A stretch of DNA of 64,000 bases from Agrostemma githago. Its lineage: Eukaryota; Streptophyta; Magnoliopsida; Caryophyllales; Caryophyllaceae. The translations under genes and the position numbers were made by a program. Numbering within the stretch: position 1 is the stretch's first letter; each line of letters begins with the position of its first letter. Of the stretch, positions 53,590-64,000 are shown in pieces. Under the pieces are notes generated by a model. That model was given only the letters and a program-made list of their open reading frames with translations. It did no database searches and was not told the origin of the DNA. The stretch spans positions 53,330,078 through 53,394,077 of the forward strand of contig OY288241.1 of NCBI GenBank assembly GCA_958450325.1, in the 5' to 3' direction.

Positions 53590-56139
53590 ATGAAGGAGAA
53601 AGGTTTAGCATATTTTTGGAGTGAAGCAAGAAAGTCACAAAAAACAACTTTGGTGTCTTCTCCGGCATCATTGGACCCTCAAATCGATGAGCCTCCATTA
53701 TCTTCTATTCAACATGACTCTAATCAAAATGAACAAGTTGCTAATGAAACCACTTTCTCCCTAACTCAAGATGATGATAATAATTGTGAGCAAGATGGTG
53801 AAGAGGTTAATTCCCCACTAACTCAAGAGGGTAATCAAAATGAGCAAGATTCACCTTTGATCTCTTCTCAAAGTGTAGACTACAATACTCTTCCACATGA
53901 TCCGGGACAACGAAAGACGATATTGTCTTACCCACCTAATGATCAAGATGTTGTGAGAAGGATATGTATAAGCAAGGGCCCTTGTAGACCTATACCCAAT
54001 GGTGATTTCCCTCAAACCTTACAAGGTAACAAATTGCGTCGTTTTAAAGCTATGTGGTATGATGACTATGATTGGCTTGAATATAGTGAACATAAAGATG
54101 CGGCATTTTGTTTCAATTGTTATTTGTTCAAAGCTCCTACAAATGTGCCGGGAGGGAATGTGTTTGAGGTTGGTGGATTTAATAATTGGAAAGATGCACG
54201 GAGTAGATTTCGGAAACATGTTGGTAAAGTTGGTAGTGCTCATAATATTGCTAAAGAAAAGTATGAGTTCTTCATTGATAAACATGCATCAATAATAGAG
54301 ATTCTTGAAAAAGAAAGTGACGATGCTAAGAGTCTTTATAAATCCCGCTTGCTATATTCACTTTCTTGTTTACAATTTCTTTTGAAACAAGGATTAGCAT
54401 TTAGGGGACATGATGAAAGTGCTACTTCAAGTAATAAGGAAAATTTTCTTGAACTTTTGGATTGGTTAGGTAAAAATAGTGAAAGTGCCGCCAAAGTTAT
54501 TCTCGCTAAGGCTCCCGGTAACCACCAAGTTACGGCCAATACCATTCAAAAAGACCTAATTAAATGTTGTGCTCAAGAGACTACTAGGCTTATCATTGAA
54601 GAGCTTAATGGTGATTTGTTTGGGATCTTAGCCGATGAGTCTAGTGATGTATCTCATAAGGAAGAATTAGCTATTTGTTTGCGATATGTTAATAAGAAGG
54701 GAGAAGTTTGTGAAAGGTTTCTTGAAATTGTACATGTGGAAGATACAACTAGTACAACACTTTTGACGGAGATAAAGCAAAAACTTGATAATCATTCATT
54801 AAGTATGTCAAATATCCGTGGTCAAGGCTATGATGGAGCGAGTAACATGCGAGGCGAACTAAATGGTTTGAGAAATTTGGTGATGAGGGATAATCAATGT
54901 GCTTATTATATTCATTGTTTTGCTCACGAACTTCAATTGACTCTTGTAGCAGTTGCTAGAGAAAATAAGGATTGTGCAAAGTTTTTTCTACATCTTGGAA
55001 TTGTTCTTAATAATATTGGATACTCTTGTAAACGTATGGAGAAAGTTAGAGAAATTCAAAAGGAAAAGGTTTTGGAAGCATTAGCATTAGGTGAAGTGAA
55101 AAAAGGTAAGGGGTTGAATCAAGAGCATGGTTTAAGTGGACCCGGGGATACTCGTTGGGGGTCTCATTTTAAATCAATCTTGAATGTCATGTATGCTACA
55201 ATCATTGATGTTTTGGAGATAATTAGTAAAGATGCAAAATCCATTGATGATCGTGCTAAAGCCGAAATTGCCATAGATCACCTTGAATCTTTTGAATTTG
55301 TTTTCATGCTACATCTAATGAAATTGGTATATGGATACACCAACTCCTTGTGTGAAGCATTGCAAAGGAAAGATCAAGATATTGTGAATGCCATGTCTAT
55401 GGTTTCTTTGACAAAGGAGCATTTGCAAAAGTTTAGGAATGAAGGATGGGACAAATTTCTTCTTACGGTTTCTAACTTTTGTGCAAAGCACAAGATTGAA
55501 GTCCCTAATATGACCGATCCTTATGCTTCACCCGGAAGATCAAGACGTCGACTTGCTAGTTTGACCAACCATCACCGATTTCGAGTTGATATGTTTCTAA
55601 GTGTTATTGATTCGCAAGTTCAAGAATTAAATAACCGCTTTGATGAGACAAGCATGGAATTGCTCTTGTGTATGGCTTGTTTAAGTCCCATTGATTCTTT
55701 TGCCTCTTTTGATAATAAAAAATTGTTAAAGCTCGCGGCATTTTATCCTAACGAGTTTAGTAGGGTTGATATCTTGACACTTGAGTACGAACTTGATATT
55801 TTCGTGGGTGATATGCGAAAGGATTCAAGATTTCATCCAATAAAGACTCTTGGTGAGCTTTCAATCATGTTGGTTAAGACAAGTAAACATGTTTCATATC
55901 CACTTGTTTATTTGCTATTGAAACTTGTATTGATACTCCCGGTGGCAACGGCAAGTGTGGAAAGAGTCTTCTCTTCAATGAAGCATGTGAAGAACAAATT
56001 GCGAAATAGTATGAATGATGAACTTTTGAATGATTGCTTGGTCCCTTATATCGAGCGAGATTTTTTCGCACGAGTTAGTGATGAGGATTTTATTAGGCGC
56101 TTCCAAGACATGCATCATCGTCGGAGGGCTTTATATTGA
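53590..56139 (+). CDS. hAT transposase with TTF/MYM-type zinc finger, intact
   Basis: 849 codons from ATG 53590 (MKEKGLAYFW) with no stop. The first 110 residues are acidic and Asn/Gln rich. A TTF-type zinc finger follows (FCFNCYLF at about 173-180, with the RFRKHVG histidine). Then comes a DUF4371-like/RNase H-fold catalytic region with GILADESSDVSHKEEL (first acidic position about residue 349), GQGYDGASNM and IHCFAHELQL. GPGDTRWGSHF gives the conserved RW. The C-terminus is the hAT dimerisation domain (LPVATASVERVFSSMKHVKN, then LVPYIERDF). Length and order match plant proteins annotated as zinc finger MYM-type 1-like transposases. It acts in the nucleus, cutting at the TIRs. Codons are AT-rich, unlike the GC-rich leader. 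Confidence 0.93.
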   Translation: MKEKGLAYFWSEARKSQKTTLVSSPASLDPQIDEPPLSSIQHDSNQNEQVANETTFSLTQDDDNNCEQDGEEVNSPLTQEGNQNEQDSPLISSQSVDYNTLPHDPGQRKTILSYPPNDQDVVRRICISKGPCRPIPNGDFPQTLQGNKLRRFKAMWYDDYDWLEYSEHKDAAFCFNCYLFKAPTNVPGGNVFEVGGFNNWKDARSRFRKHVGKVGSAHNIAKEKYEFFIDKHASIIEILEKESDDAKSLYKSRLLYSLSCLQFLLKQGLAFRGHDESATSSNKENFLELLDWLGKNSESAAKVILAKAPGNHQVTANTIQKDLIKCCAQETTRLIIEELNGDLFGILADESSDVSHKEELAICLRYVNKKGEVCERFLEIVHVEDTTSTTLLTEIKQKLDNHSLSMSNIRGQGYDGASNMRGELNGLRNLVMRDNQCAYYIHCFAHELQLTLVAVARENKDCAKFFLHLGIVLNNIGYSCKRMEKVREIQKEKVLEALALGEVKKGKGLNQEHGLSGPGDTRWGSHFKSILNVMYATIIDVLEIISKDAKSIDDRAKAEIAIDHLESFEFVFMLHLMKLVYGYTNSLCEALQRKDQDIVNAMSMVSLTKEHLQKFRNEGWDKFLLTVSNFCAKHKIEVPNMTDPYASPGRSRRRLASLTNHHRFRVDMFLSVIDSQVQELNNRFDETSMELLLCMACLSPIDSFASFDNKKLLKLAAFYPNEFSRVDILTLEYELDIFVGDMRKDSRFHPIKTLGELSIMLVKTSKHVSYPLVYLLLKLVLILPVATASVERVFSSMKHVKNKLRNSMNDELLNDCLVPYIERDFFARVSDEDFIRRFQDMHHRRRALY

Positions 56140-56294
56140 CGATATTTTAAGTGTAATAATTATATTAGTATGTAATACGACAATGATGTTTTAATTTATT
56201 TATGTCTTTTTGGTATGTTTTAAATATAGTCTGTGGTTTGTTTGTTTTTGTGCCTACCCTTCCCTCGAATCCTAGATCCGCCCCTGATGGTGAT

Positions 56295-56761
56295 GATGAT
56301 GTATTTGATTGGGAAGTGGTGAAGAGCAGCAGGTTGATTGGAGTTTTTGGTCAAGAAATCGAATTGAAGATGCTGGGAGTAATGGTGGATTAGAGGTGAG
56401 TTTGATTATGGTGAATTGGTGATATAAAGTAAAATGGAGGATGGAGGGTGTATGAACGAGTGAAGAGTATCAGGAGTATGGGAGGGAGTCTTCAATCAAG
56501 TCAAACTCGGGATTGACTCAATTCTTTACTCGGTTTTGATCCGTTTCTTCTCGCTAATTCCCGCTCCAAATCCTACAAAATTAAATCAACAAAAAGCAGT
56601 ACCGATTTATCGAAATATAACATTATTAACAAATAACTATAATAAATATATTAATTACTAATTAAGTACTAAAAGGAGCTTTAATAACGATTAAGCACAC
56701 AAAATCGACCCGAATAAGTAAATAAATGTGGGTAAAATAATGACTAAAATATCGATTATCA
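56295..56761 (-). repeat. 3' LTR of gag-only element, inner end
   Basis: On the minus strand the LTR begins here: TGATAATCGATATTTTAGTC, later GGATTTGGAGCGGGAATTAG and CAATCCCGAGTTTGACTTG. TGATA-type LTR starts following a purine tract are usual in Athila-related families. It is 467 bp up to the hAT target duplication. Confidence 0.7.
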
Positions 56762-58335
56762 ACTCCCCACGCTTAAACCTTACTCGTCCTCGAGTAAGCT
56801 CAAATAGTCTACGACAAAAGCAACTTATTCACTAAATAAGTAAATAAAACATAATAGCCGATACGAGACAATAAACGGGCTCGCTCCGTCCCTTCAACTT
56901 ACAACGAGATACTATGAGGAGAGTATCTCCTTGCAAGGCAAGTGGGTTCTTGCCAAAATTGCGAGACCACCAAACAATAAAGTACGAAACTCGATTATAT
57001 AATGGTCAACTCAAGTCAAAACGAGTCACCTCCCTCAACAAGGCAACCAAGCAAATTCCAATTCGATAGTCAAAATTCTAAAGTCCAACTAAAACATAAA
57101 GGACGACTAAGAAACACTTCACAAGTTGCATATTCTTATTGTACATCTACTAATCTATAACTTCGGTAAGGAAAATAGGGTGTATGGCGGAGATGGAGTG
57201 ACTTAACATGGCGTTATAACCGAAAATGAAACACAAAGTCCCTCCTCTCACATAGTAAGAAGTTCGGATCGTCCCGGTACCAACCTGGTGACTAGAAAGG
57301 AGGATAAAATTATTTATGAGATGAATAAGGAAATAATAATTATGCATAAGCTCACTTATTTGAACAAACTTTCTTTTCTTTTGATTTTCTTCTTTTTCAT
57401 TTCTTCTTTCTTTTCATTTTTCTTTCATTTTTTTTCAATTCGTTTCTTTTCAAAACACTTCGAATTATTTGAGAAGTGACTCTTTTTTTTTCTTTTGATT
57501 TTTGATTTTGTCACTTTGAATTGAGATGTGAGCAATTATTAAACACTTTGCTTTTGTGTTTTTATGAGATTTTCTCATTTTTTTTGGATTTTTGTGATTT
57601 TGTAATGTAAATAGTGTCACCAAGTCGAGATCCGGTCACCATAGGACAAAATGAACATACGGAAATATCACACCATAAGATGAATATGTGAACAATAATG
57701 ATGGCATACACCCTAAATCGCTAATTAAAGCAAAGATTTGTCGATTCACAATACTAATATGCAACAATAAGTATTTCCAAATCATACTTTCATCAAAGTT
57801 GAAATCTAGAAAATCGACTAAATTCTTAGAAAAATGCAAAACTTCTTTTTGGATTTTAATTTTTTCAAATTTTTAGGTGTTTTTGAAACTTTTTTTTTGA
57901 CAAAACAAGAAACAAACACACACACAAAAGAGAAATAAAAGATATCCACAACACATATATTCACAAGTGCTAACATAAACAAGCTACTACCAACATCCCA
58001 ACACAATACAAATCCATATTTACAACAAAATCACGCCACCAAATCCACAATCTCCACCAAAATCAATCCAAGTATGATCCAATAAGCAACAAACTCTCCC
58101 CCTCACTTAAGCGAAACATTGTCCTCAATGTTTAAGACTAGGGAGGGAGAAAAGAGAGGGTGGGTAAAGAATTTACCATTTCAAGCTTGATCTTTCATCA
58201 CTTGTGAATGATTCTTGATCTTTTCTCTTTTATCCATCATCTTTTTGTTACTTCACGATCATAAATGGACACCTACACACAAGAAGAAAACAACACAAAA
58301 ACACACAAAAAAGAAATATATACACTAAACACAAA
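56762..58335 (-). other. 3' non-coding region of gag-only element
   Basis: No gene. The purine tract GCGTGGGGAGT is at 56771-56762 (minus). CGAGGACGAGTAAGGTTTAAG lies just before it and GAGGACAATGTTTCGCTTAA, then GTGAGGGGGAGAG, at about 58090-58135. The two are related motifs about 1.35 kb apart. T-rich and A-rich low complexity fills 57360-57600 and 57840-57910. Confidence 0.55.
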
Positions 58336-60150
58336 TCAAACAAGTAAGTCATCTAAGTATCCTACCAAAGATCTCATTAGCTTGTCATATGCATTTGAAT
58401 AATCCTCACCAACATGATCATAGTGAGGCAAGCAAGAGAATCCACAAAACCAAGATATAAGAGGGGTAGTGTAGGGTTTGTGGAAAGGATAGGTACTCGG
58501 AATCTCAAATTCCCAACATTTATCACTCGACTCTAAATTCACAAGAGGAGAGGCACTCACACAATCATTCTCCCCATTATCACTCATATCGGGGGTATTA
58601 ATCATCTCTCCATCCTCAAGTGTCTCAATCAAATAAGCATCAAGTGACAAATCAAGAGTCGACACAAACTCTTCTAATAGAGTTTCAAAATCTTCATCTA
58701 TAATCATATGCTTATACAAAGGAGTAAGAGAAATAAGATCCAAATCATCAATGGGTGAAAGAGACTCAAAATCCATACAAGGGAAGGGCTCAAATTTCTC
58801 AAAAATTGGTTCCTCAAAGAAATCAACCTCACAATTCCAAGTATCCTCGATCTCCACAATCTCATCACTCAAAGTATCATCAAATATTTCATTATCTTCT
58901 CTTTTCTCCTTCTTCTCAACCTCAAGATTCTATCTTTTCCTCAAATCCCTTTCCAAGCTCTCATAATCAACCTCAAAAGATATGCCTTCCAACTCACACA
59001 AGCTAAGACCTTTGTGGTTTTCCTCTCTACAAAAATCATAAAACTTATCCAAGCACACATTTTCCTCAAAAAGCACACATTCCAACTCACAATCATTAAC
59101 ACTCACAACAAAAGGTGTAAGTTGGACAAGGGGATGCGGAATTTGTGTTGAAGGAAGGCAAGTCGATTCACAAGAGTCAATAGCATGCAAATCATCAATA
59201 ACATCATTCAAAGGGGCTTGGGGAACATGTGGAACAACATGCAAATCATCATCATCCTCCTCATCATCAATAAGAGGTGGGAAAGAACAAGAAGGAAGAG
59301 CATGCAAAGTAGATCCCAAAACACCACAAGATGCAAAAGTAGATGAAATGTCATACAAAGTATTCACGGTCACAAAGGGATGAGAAACTTGACAATTATG
59401 AGAATTATGCACATTATCAAGAGAATAAGAGTCTACCCTATCACTCAACTCATGTTGCAAAGAAAGCATAGGTGGGTTATCTCTAGTTTCTCTCACTTGA
59501 GGTCTCACTCTCACAAATCCCCATTGGTCATTGACATTAGCCACTCTTTCAATTAAACCGGAAACTTCATCATCATTTAACTCGTTGAATTTTCTCTCGG
59601 ATGAAAAGATGATTAAGTTTCTATGGTGAGGAAGAAGACCTTGAAGGAAGGTCGAAGTGCTTAGCCAAAGTGGGATTCCATGGATTGGACAAGCTCTCAA
59701 TAAACCCTTAAACCTAACCCAAGACTCACTCAAACTCTCCAATTAGCCTTGTTCAAAGATAAGAATCTCATCTCTAAACTTGGCGACCTTTGAGGGAAGA
59801 AAAAATTTCCTAAGAAATGCAAGGGCTAGTGGGTTCCAAGAGGTGAAGGTGTTAGGAGGGTGTTGTGAACGAAACCATCTCTTAGCTCCATCCTTAAGAA
59901 AAAATGGAAATAATATAAGCTTAATGGTATCAAGGGGTACCCCATCCCTTTTAAACACACAGCATAAGTCCACAAAATTCTCCAGAAGACCATAAACATC
60001 CTCACTCTCAAGCCCATGAAAGGCATCCTGCTCCATCAAATCAATGAAATATGGCTCAATATCGAAGCAAGGACCCTCAAAAACCCCAATGTTAATGGGT
60101 GAGGCAAATAAGTCGGGATTCGGTCTACTATGGTCGGCAAGAGATGGCAT
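58336..60150 (-). pseudogene. gag: Athila-type gag (gag-only protein), two stop codons
   Basis: A single frame of about 605 codons from ATG 60150 (MPSLADHSRPNPDLF) to the stop at 58336, interrupted only by TAA (59745-59743) and TAG (58932-58930). The capsid part has LFPFFLKDGAKRWFRSQ, AFLRKFFLPSKVAKFRDEI, then after the stop SLSESWVRFKGLLRACPIHG and FLQGLLPHHRNLI. This is the gag signature of Athila-type elements. The C-terminal 350 residues are acidic (DDEEDDDDLH on the reverse reading; VEIEDTWNCEVDFFEEP), with no zinc knuckle, protease or RT. It ends MRSLVGYLDDLLV. A retroelement with only gag must use enzymes of another element. Confidence 0.8.
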
Positions 60151-60289
60151 TATAGATAAGAAGAGAAGAAGAGATTAAAGAAGAATGAAAAAATAAGACA
60201 CAAGTGAAAAGAGAACAAGAAACACACAAATATATACAAAACGAGAAAAAATAAGAAGAGACTAACTCCGAAACTAAACTAAGACAAAT

Positions 60290-60293
<4 letters not shown>
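60151..60293 (-). other. Gag leader, truncated
   Basis: About 140 bp of A/G-rich minus-strand leader (on the plus strand AAGAAGAGAAGAAGAGATT) upstream of the gag ATG. No primer site or LTR is seen before the TA tract, so the 5' end of the element is lost. Confidence 0.5.

Positions 60294-60333
<40 letters not shown>
60294..60333. repeat. (TA)n microsatellite at truncation point
   Basis: About 20 TA units. It separates the gag-only element from the tandem array that resumes near 60400, so it marks the truncation or repair junction. Confidence 0.85.
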
Positions 60334-60336
<3 letters not shown>

Positions 60337-60399
60337 GCTTTTTTCGAGCGATCTCATTGGTCCGTTTCATCAAACCTCAAATTAGGAAAGTATCATAAA

Positions 60400-63300
60400 T
60401 AATAAAAAAATCAACTAGAGAATCTTTTAATTATTATAATATATATTTAATTTATCATATTAATGTGATGTTTTTCAATTCTGAGGTAAAACCTTTGGAG
60501 TTCATTTTTTTAAAACATTATCGTAAAATAAATTATAAAAATGAAATAATTATATTCGTGGTAAAAAATGCTTTCATTAGAGTATAAATTTCATATTATT
60601 TGTTTCAAATTTTGTGATTAATTTATTACATATAACAGTTGTAAAATTATCCCACATCGACAAATTTTAATATGAGGATGAAATTCTATATTATAAATAA
60701 AGAGTAATAATTTGTTCTTCAATATGTCTCAAAAGTTTTTGGAATCTAAAAAAGAATTCCAAAGACTATAAACCTTATGTAATTATCCTTTGAATTTTAA
60801 AAGAGTTCCTAAGACTATAAACTTAAGTAATTATCTTTTGAATTTCAAAAAGAGTTCATAAGACTAAAAACCTTATGTAATTATCCTATATCGAAAAATT
60901 ATGATGAGGTGATGAAATTTTATATTATAAAGAAGAGTAATCATTCGATTTTAAATAAATATCGACAAAGAAAAACATTTAAATCCCACATCAAAAAATT
61001 ATGAAAAATTATGATGGAGTGATGAAATTCTATATTATTATAATCAAAAGTAAGGATGTATTATTTTAGTTTCAAAAAGAGTTTTTAAAACTATAATTAA
61101 ATTATCTCACATTGAAAAATTATGATGAGGTGATAGAAGACTATAAACTTAAATAAATTATCCCACATCGAAAAATTATGATAAGTTGATGAATTCTATA
61201 TTATAAATAAGACTAACCATTCGTTCATAAATATCAATCAAAAAACTTTTGACTCTTTAAAAGTCTTTTATTAAGACTACAAACTTAAGTAGAAATAATC
61301 TCACATTGAAAAATTATAATAAGATGATGAAAATTTATATTACAAATAAGAGTAATTATGTGCTCTCAGATATTAACCAAAAATCTTTTGAGTCTTAAAA
61401 ATATATAAAGACTATAAGCTTATAAAACTATCCCACATTCGAAAAATTATAAAGTTTCATCAAACAAAAATGTTTTGAGTCTTAAAAACATTCTTAAGAC
61501 TATACACTTAAATAAAAAATTATAATAAGGTGAAGAAATTCTATATTATAAATAAGACATAAAAATTCTTCCTTAAACATCGACCAATAATATTTTGAGT
61601 TTTAAAAAGGTCTTAATAAGATTACAAACTTAAAATTATCCCGCATTGCAACAATTACGATAAGGTACGGTGATGTTCTATATTATAAACAAGAAAACCA
61701 ATTTTAGTTAAATTATACCACATCGACAAATTATAATAAAACGATGAATTTCTATATTATAAATAAGACTTAGCTAATTATTTGTTCTTAGATATCAATC
61801 AAAATCTTTTGAGTCTTAGAAAACTCTTTAAGTTTATAAACTTAGGTAAATTATCTCATATCGAAAAATTATACTCCCTCTCTTCTGAGTTTTTAAAAAA
61901 CCAACAATATTTTGAGTTTTAAAAAATGTTTTAATAAGACTATGAACTTAAAATTATCCCACATCAAAACAATTAAAATAAGATACGGTGATGATTCTAT
62001 ATTATAAATAAGGATACACATTTTAGTTAAATTATCCCACATCTACTAATTATAATAAGACAATAGAATTCTATATTATAAATAATTGAGTACTTCGTAG
62101 TAATCATGTGCTCTTAGATATTAACCAAAAATCTTTTGAGTCTTAAAAATATATAAAGACAATAGCTTATAAAACTATCCCACATTCGAAAAATTATAAA
62201 GTTTCATCAAACAAAAATGTTTTGAGTCTTAAATACATTCTTAAGACTATACACTCAAGTAAAAAAATTATAATAAGGTGATGAAATTCTATATTATAAA
62301 TAAAACTAATAAAAAAAATTATTTACACATCAACCAACTTAAGCAATTCTCCCACATCTACGGTGATGATTCTATATTATAAATAAGACTACAAATTTTA
62401 GTTAAATTATCCCATATCGACAAATTATAATAAGGTGATGGAATTTTGTATTATAAATAAGACTAATTATTTATTATTAGATATCAATCAAAACTTCTGA
62501 GTCTTAAAAAACTCTTAAGAATATAAACTTAAATAATTATCCCACATCAAGAAATTATACCCTTCTCTTTTGAGTCTTAAAAACACTCTTGAGTCTTAAA
62601 ACAATCTTAAGGCCACAAACTTTTATTTATATAGAATTACATCGTATTATCATACTCTCTTCGTTCACCATTTTTTTCTCCATTACCTTAGTATTTGTGA
62701 GGGGTATTTTAATGAAATGAGACAAAAATAGTGACCGAAGAGAGTATTATAATACGATGGAATTATATTATATAAATAAAAGTAATCATTTCTCCAAATT
62801 ATGATGAGGTGATGTAAATCTATATTAAAAATAAGACTAATCATTCGTCGTTAGATATCAACTAAAAAACTTTTTAGTGTTAAAAAAAAGTTCTTAATAA
62901 GACTACAAATAAAGTTAAATTAAATTATCACATATCGAAAAATTATAATGACAAATAAAGTTAAATTAAATTATCACATATCGAAAAATTATAATGAGGT
63001 GATAGAATTCTATGTAATCTTTCGTTCTTAGATATTACTCCGTAACCAACAATCTTTTGAGACTAAAAAGAAGTTCCTAAGACTAAGACTTATATAGTTA
63101 AAGTATATTTATCCCACATCGAAAAATTAAGATGGATTGATGAAATTCTATATATTATAAATAAGTGTAATCATTCGTCTATAAATAAAAGTTCTTAATT
63201 AGACTATATCTAAACTTAAATAAATTTATGTAAAATCATCCCACATCGAAAAATTATAATAAGATGAAGAATAATCGTTTGTCCTTTTAACTTAGATATA

Positions 63301-63570
63301 AAAACAGACTCTTTTAAGTCTTAAAAATAGCTCTTAAAAATATAAACTTTAATTAAATAAATTATACCACATCGAAAAATTATGATGAGGTGATGAAATT
63401 CTATATCATAAATGAGTCATTTTTCGATTTTAAATATCAACCAACAATCTTTTGAGTCTTTAAAAGCTTTTAAAAAATTACAAACCTAAAATTATCCCAC
63501 ATCAAAAATATTAAAATAAGGCGATGCTTCTATATTATTATAAATAAGAGTAATCGTGCGTTTTTTGATT
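60400..63570 (+). repeat. Diverged tandem-repeat array, right arm
   Basis: Over 20 copies of the word ATCCCACATCGAAAAATTAT or close variants (for example 60884, 61157, 62537, 63107, 63235, 63365). Each is followed by RATRAGGTGATGAAATTCTA, TATTATAAATAAGA, then AATCATTCGTTCTTAGATATCA and CTTTTGAGTCTTAAAAA and ACTATAAACTTAA. The typical period is about 130-150 bp with deletions and local duplications (62930-62995 is a direct repeat of about 45 bp). It is the inverted counterpart of 34950-36600. It is AT-rich with no genes. Confidence 0.82.
62653..62746. mobile_element. Stowaway-like MITE, 94 bp
   Basis: TACTCTCTTCGTTCACC and its inverse GTGACCGAAGAGAGTA form the ends, TA included. The short interior has GAAATGAGACAAAAATAG. 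It sits in the right tandem array. Confidence 0.7.
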
Positions 63571-63576
63571 ACTAAT

Positions 63577-64000
63577 TGTAGACACCCGCATTTTGACTGC
63601 CAGGTGTCTATGGTAGTTTCCAAAAAAAACACCCGATGATGATCGGACGCAAACATGCTCTAACGCGCTCGGATATGGGCTCGGAATCCTTAATATCCGG
63701 CATGGGCTCTTAACGGGATACAAATCTCACAAAACCAACCTCAAATTCAGGCCCAGTGGGTCGTTCCGAGCAAAATAAGACTAATTTGGGCCAAAAACGA
63801 CACCAAAAATAAAAACCGTCATTTGGCGACCGGGTCAAAACCCGGTCAAAGACGAATCCGTCACACAAAGTCAACCAGGTGCATTTTTAGAACTTTGCAC
63901 CCAAGTACAAAATTCAAAAATATTCAATAATATCCAAAGTCAACCATTTCCTAAAATGGCTCATCCTAATTGATCCACTCGGTCGAGTGGATTGACCCAC
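63577..64000 (+). repeat. LTR of another Tat element (element 2 family), cut by window end
   Basis: It starts TGTAGACACCCGCATTTTGA and follows the minus-strand reading of the element 2 LTR for 424 bp with scattered differences (an extra A run near 63684; AATATCCGGC versus CAATAATCTCCCGC-type changes near 63692). The last bases contain CCACTCGGTCGAGTGG. Orientation is opposite to element 2. It directly follows the right tandem array. Confidence 0.88.

Larger units (their letters stand above)
52960..56286 (+). mobile_element. Complete hAT DNA transposon, 3.33 kb
   Basis: The terminal inverted repeat CAGGGGCGGAT occurs at both ends (52960-52970 and 56276-56286) and the element is flanked by the perfect 8-bp target duplication ATGGTGAT (52952-52959 and 56287-56294). 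An 8-bp duplication is diagnostic of hAT. Short subterminal words (GTAGGC on the left, and on the inverted right end) are shared. It carries one transposase gene with an uninterrupted frame. It sits in the LTR of the gag-only element. The perfect duplication and intact gene indicate a recent insertion, and the element may still be autonomous. Confidence 0.96.
37148..60290 (-). mobile_element. Athila-type gag-only retrotransposon (TR-GAG-like), with nested insertions
   Basis: On the minus strand: a gag gene (60150-58336), a 1.57-kb non-coding stretch (58335-56762) ending in purine tract GCGTGGGGAGT, then a 3' LTR starting TGATAATCG at 56761 and ending CCGTCCGTCA at 37148. The LTR is about 1.9 kb after removing two later insertions, element 2 and the hAT. 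No protease, RT or integrase is present. Phrases such as GAGGACAATGTTTCGCTTAA and CGAGGACGAGTAAGGTTTAAG preceding the LTR are typical of Athila-related families. The 5' LTR is missing; the element is cut off near the TA tract at 60294. It lies within the tandem array. Confidence 0.75.

Noticed and set aside
60400..63570. CRISPR-like array
   Set aside because: Units are direct repeats without uniform spacers, the period varies and similarity runs through the whole unit; this is a eukaryotic tandem repeat.

Overview
The window reads as repeat-dense nuclear DNA of a flowering plant, most likely a eudicot. The evidence is stacked LTR retrotransposons of the Ty3/gypsy Tat lineage (Retand/Ogre-like), an Athila-type gag-only element, a Cassandra-like LTR carrying half a 5S rRNA, Stowaway- and CACTA-type MITEs, a hAT transposon, and AT-rich spacers with TA microsatellites. 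Retand-like Tat elements are well known from Caryophyllaceae such as Silene, so Caryophyllales is a reasonable guess, but that is inference. I see no convincing single-copy host gene. Family names rest on recognised motifs; no database search was run.

Layout. 1-648: Cassandra LTR fragment, copia fragment, small MITE. 654-12514: complete but mutated Tat element 1 (minus strand; LTRs 654-1323 and 11833-12514; target duplication CTAAT), carrying two genes antisense to gag-pol and a 134-bp tandem repeat. 12520-17235: AT-rich spacer with MITEs, a Myb/SANT-like pseudogene and a possible old LTR. 17236-26931: 5'-truncated Tat element (plus strand) with integrase end, tandem repeats, two antisense spliced pseudogenes, an inserted CACTA-type foldback MITE and a 3' LTR. 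27087-29090: TIR element set in a TA microsatellite. 29091-34900: MITEs, a copia-like LTR and non-coding repeat DNA. 34950-37147 and 60400-63570: inverted arms of one diverged tandem-repeat array, with a foldback hinge at 36665-37052.

The array is interrupted by an Athila-type gag-only element (minus strand, 37148 to about 60290). Its 3' LTR was itself hit twice: by Tat element 2 (38169-52544; LTRs of about 2.58 kb; target duplication AATGC; gag-pol in one frame broken only by four stop codons) and by a hAT transposon (52960-56286; 8-bp target duplication ATGGTGAT) with an uninterrupted 849-residue transposase. A further Tat LTR starts at 63577 and runs off the window.

How the parts work together. 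In the autonomous Tat elements, gag packages RNA, and protease, reverse transcriptase, RNase H and integrase copy and insert it. Each Tat element here also has one or more genes on the opposite strand between pol and the 3' LTR (plant-mobile-domain-like or gypsy-type Transposase_28-like proteins), several with their own TATA box and splice sites. The gag-only element must have depended on enzymes from other elements. The hAT is the only element whose protein-coding capacity looks complete.
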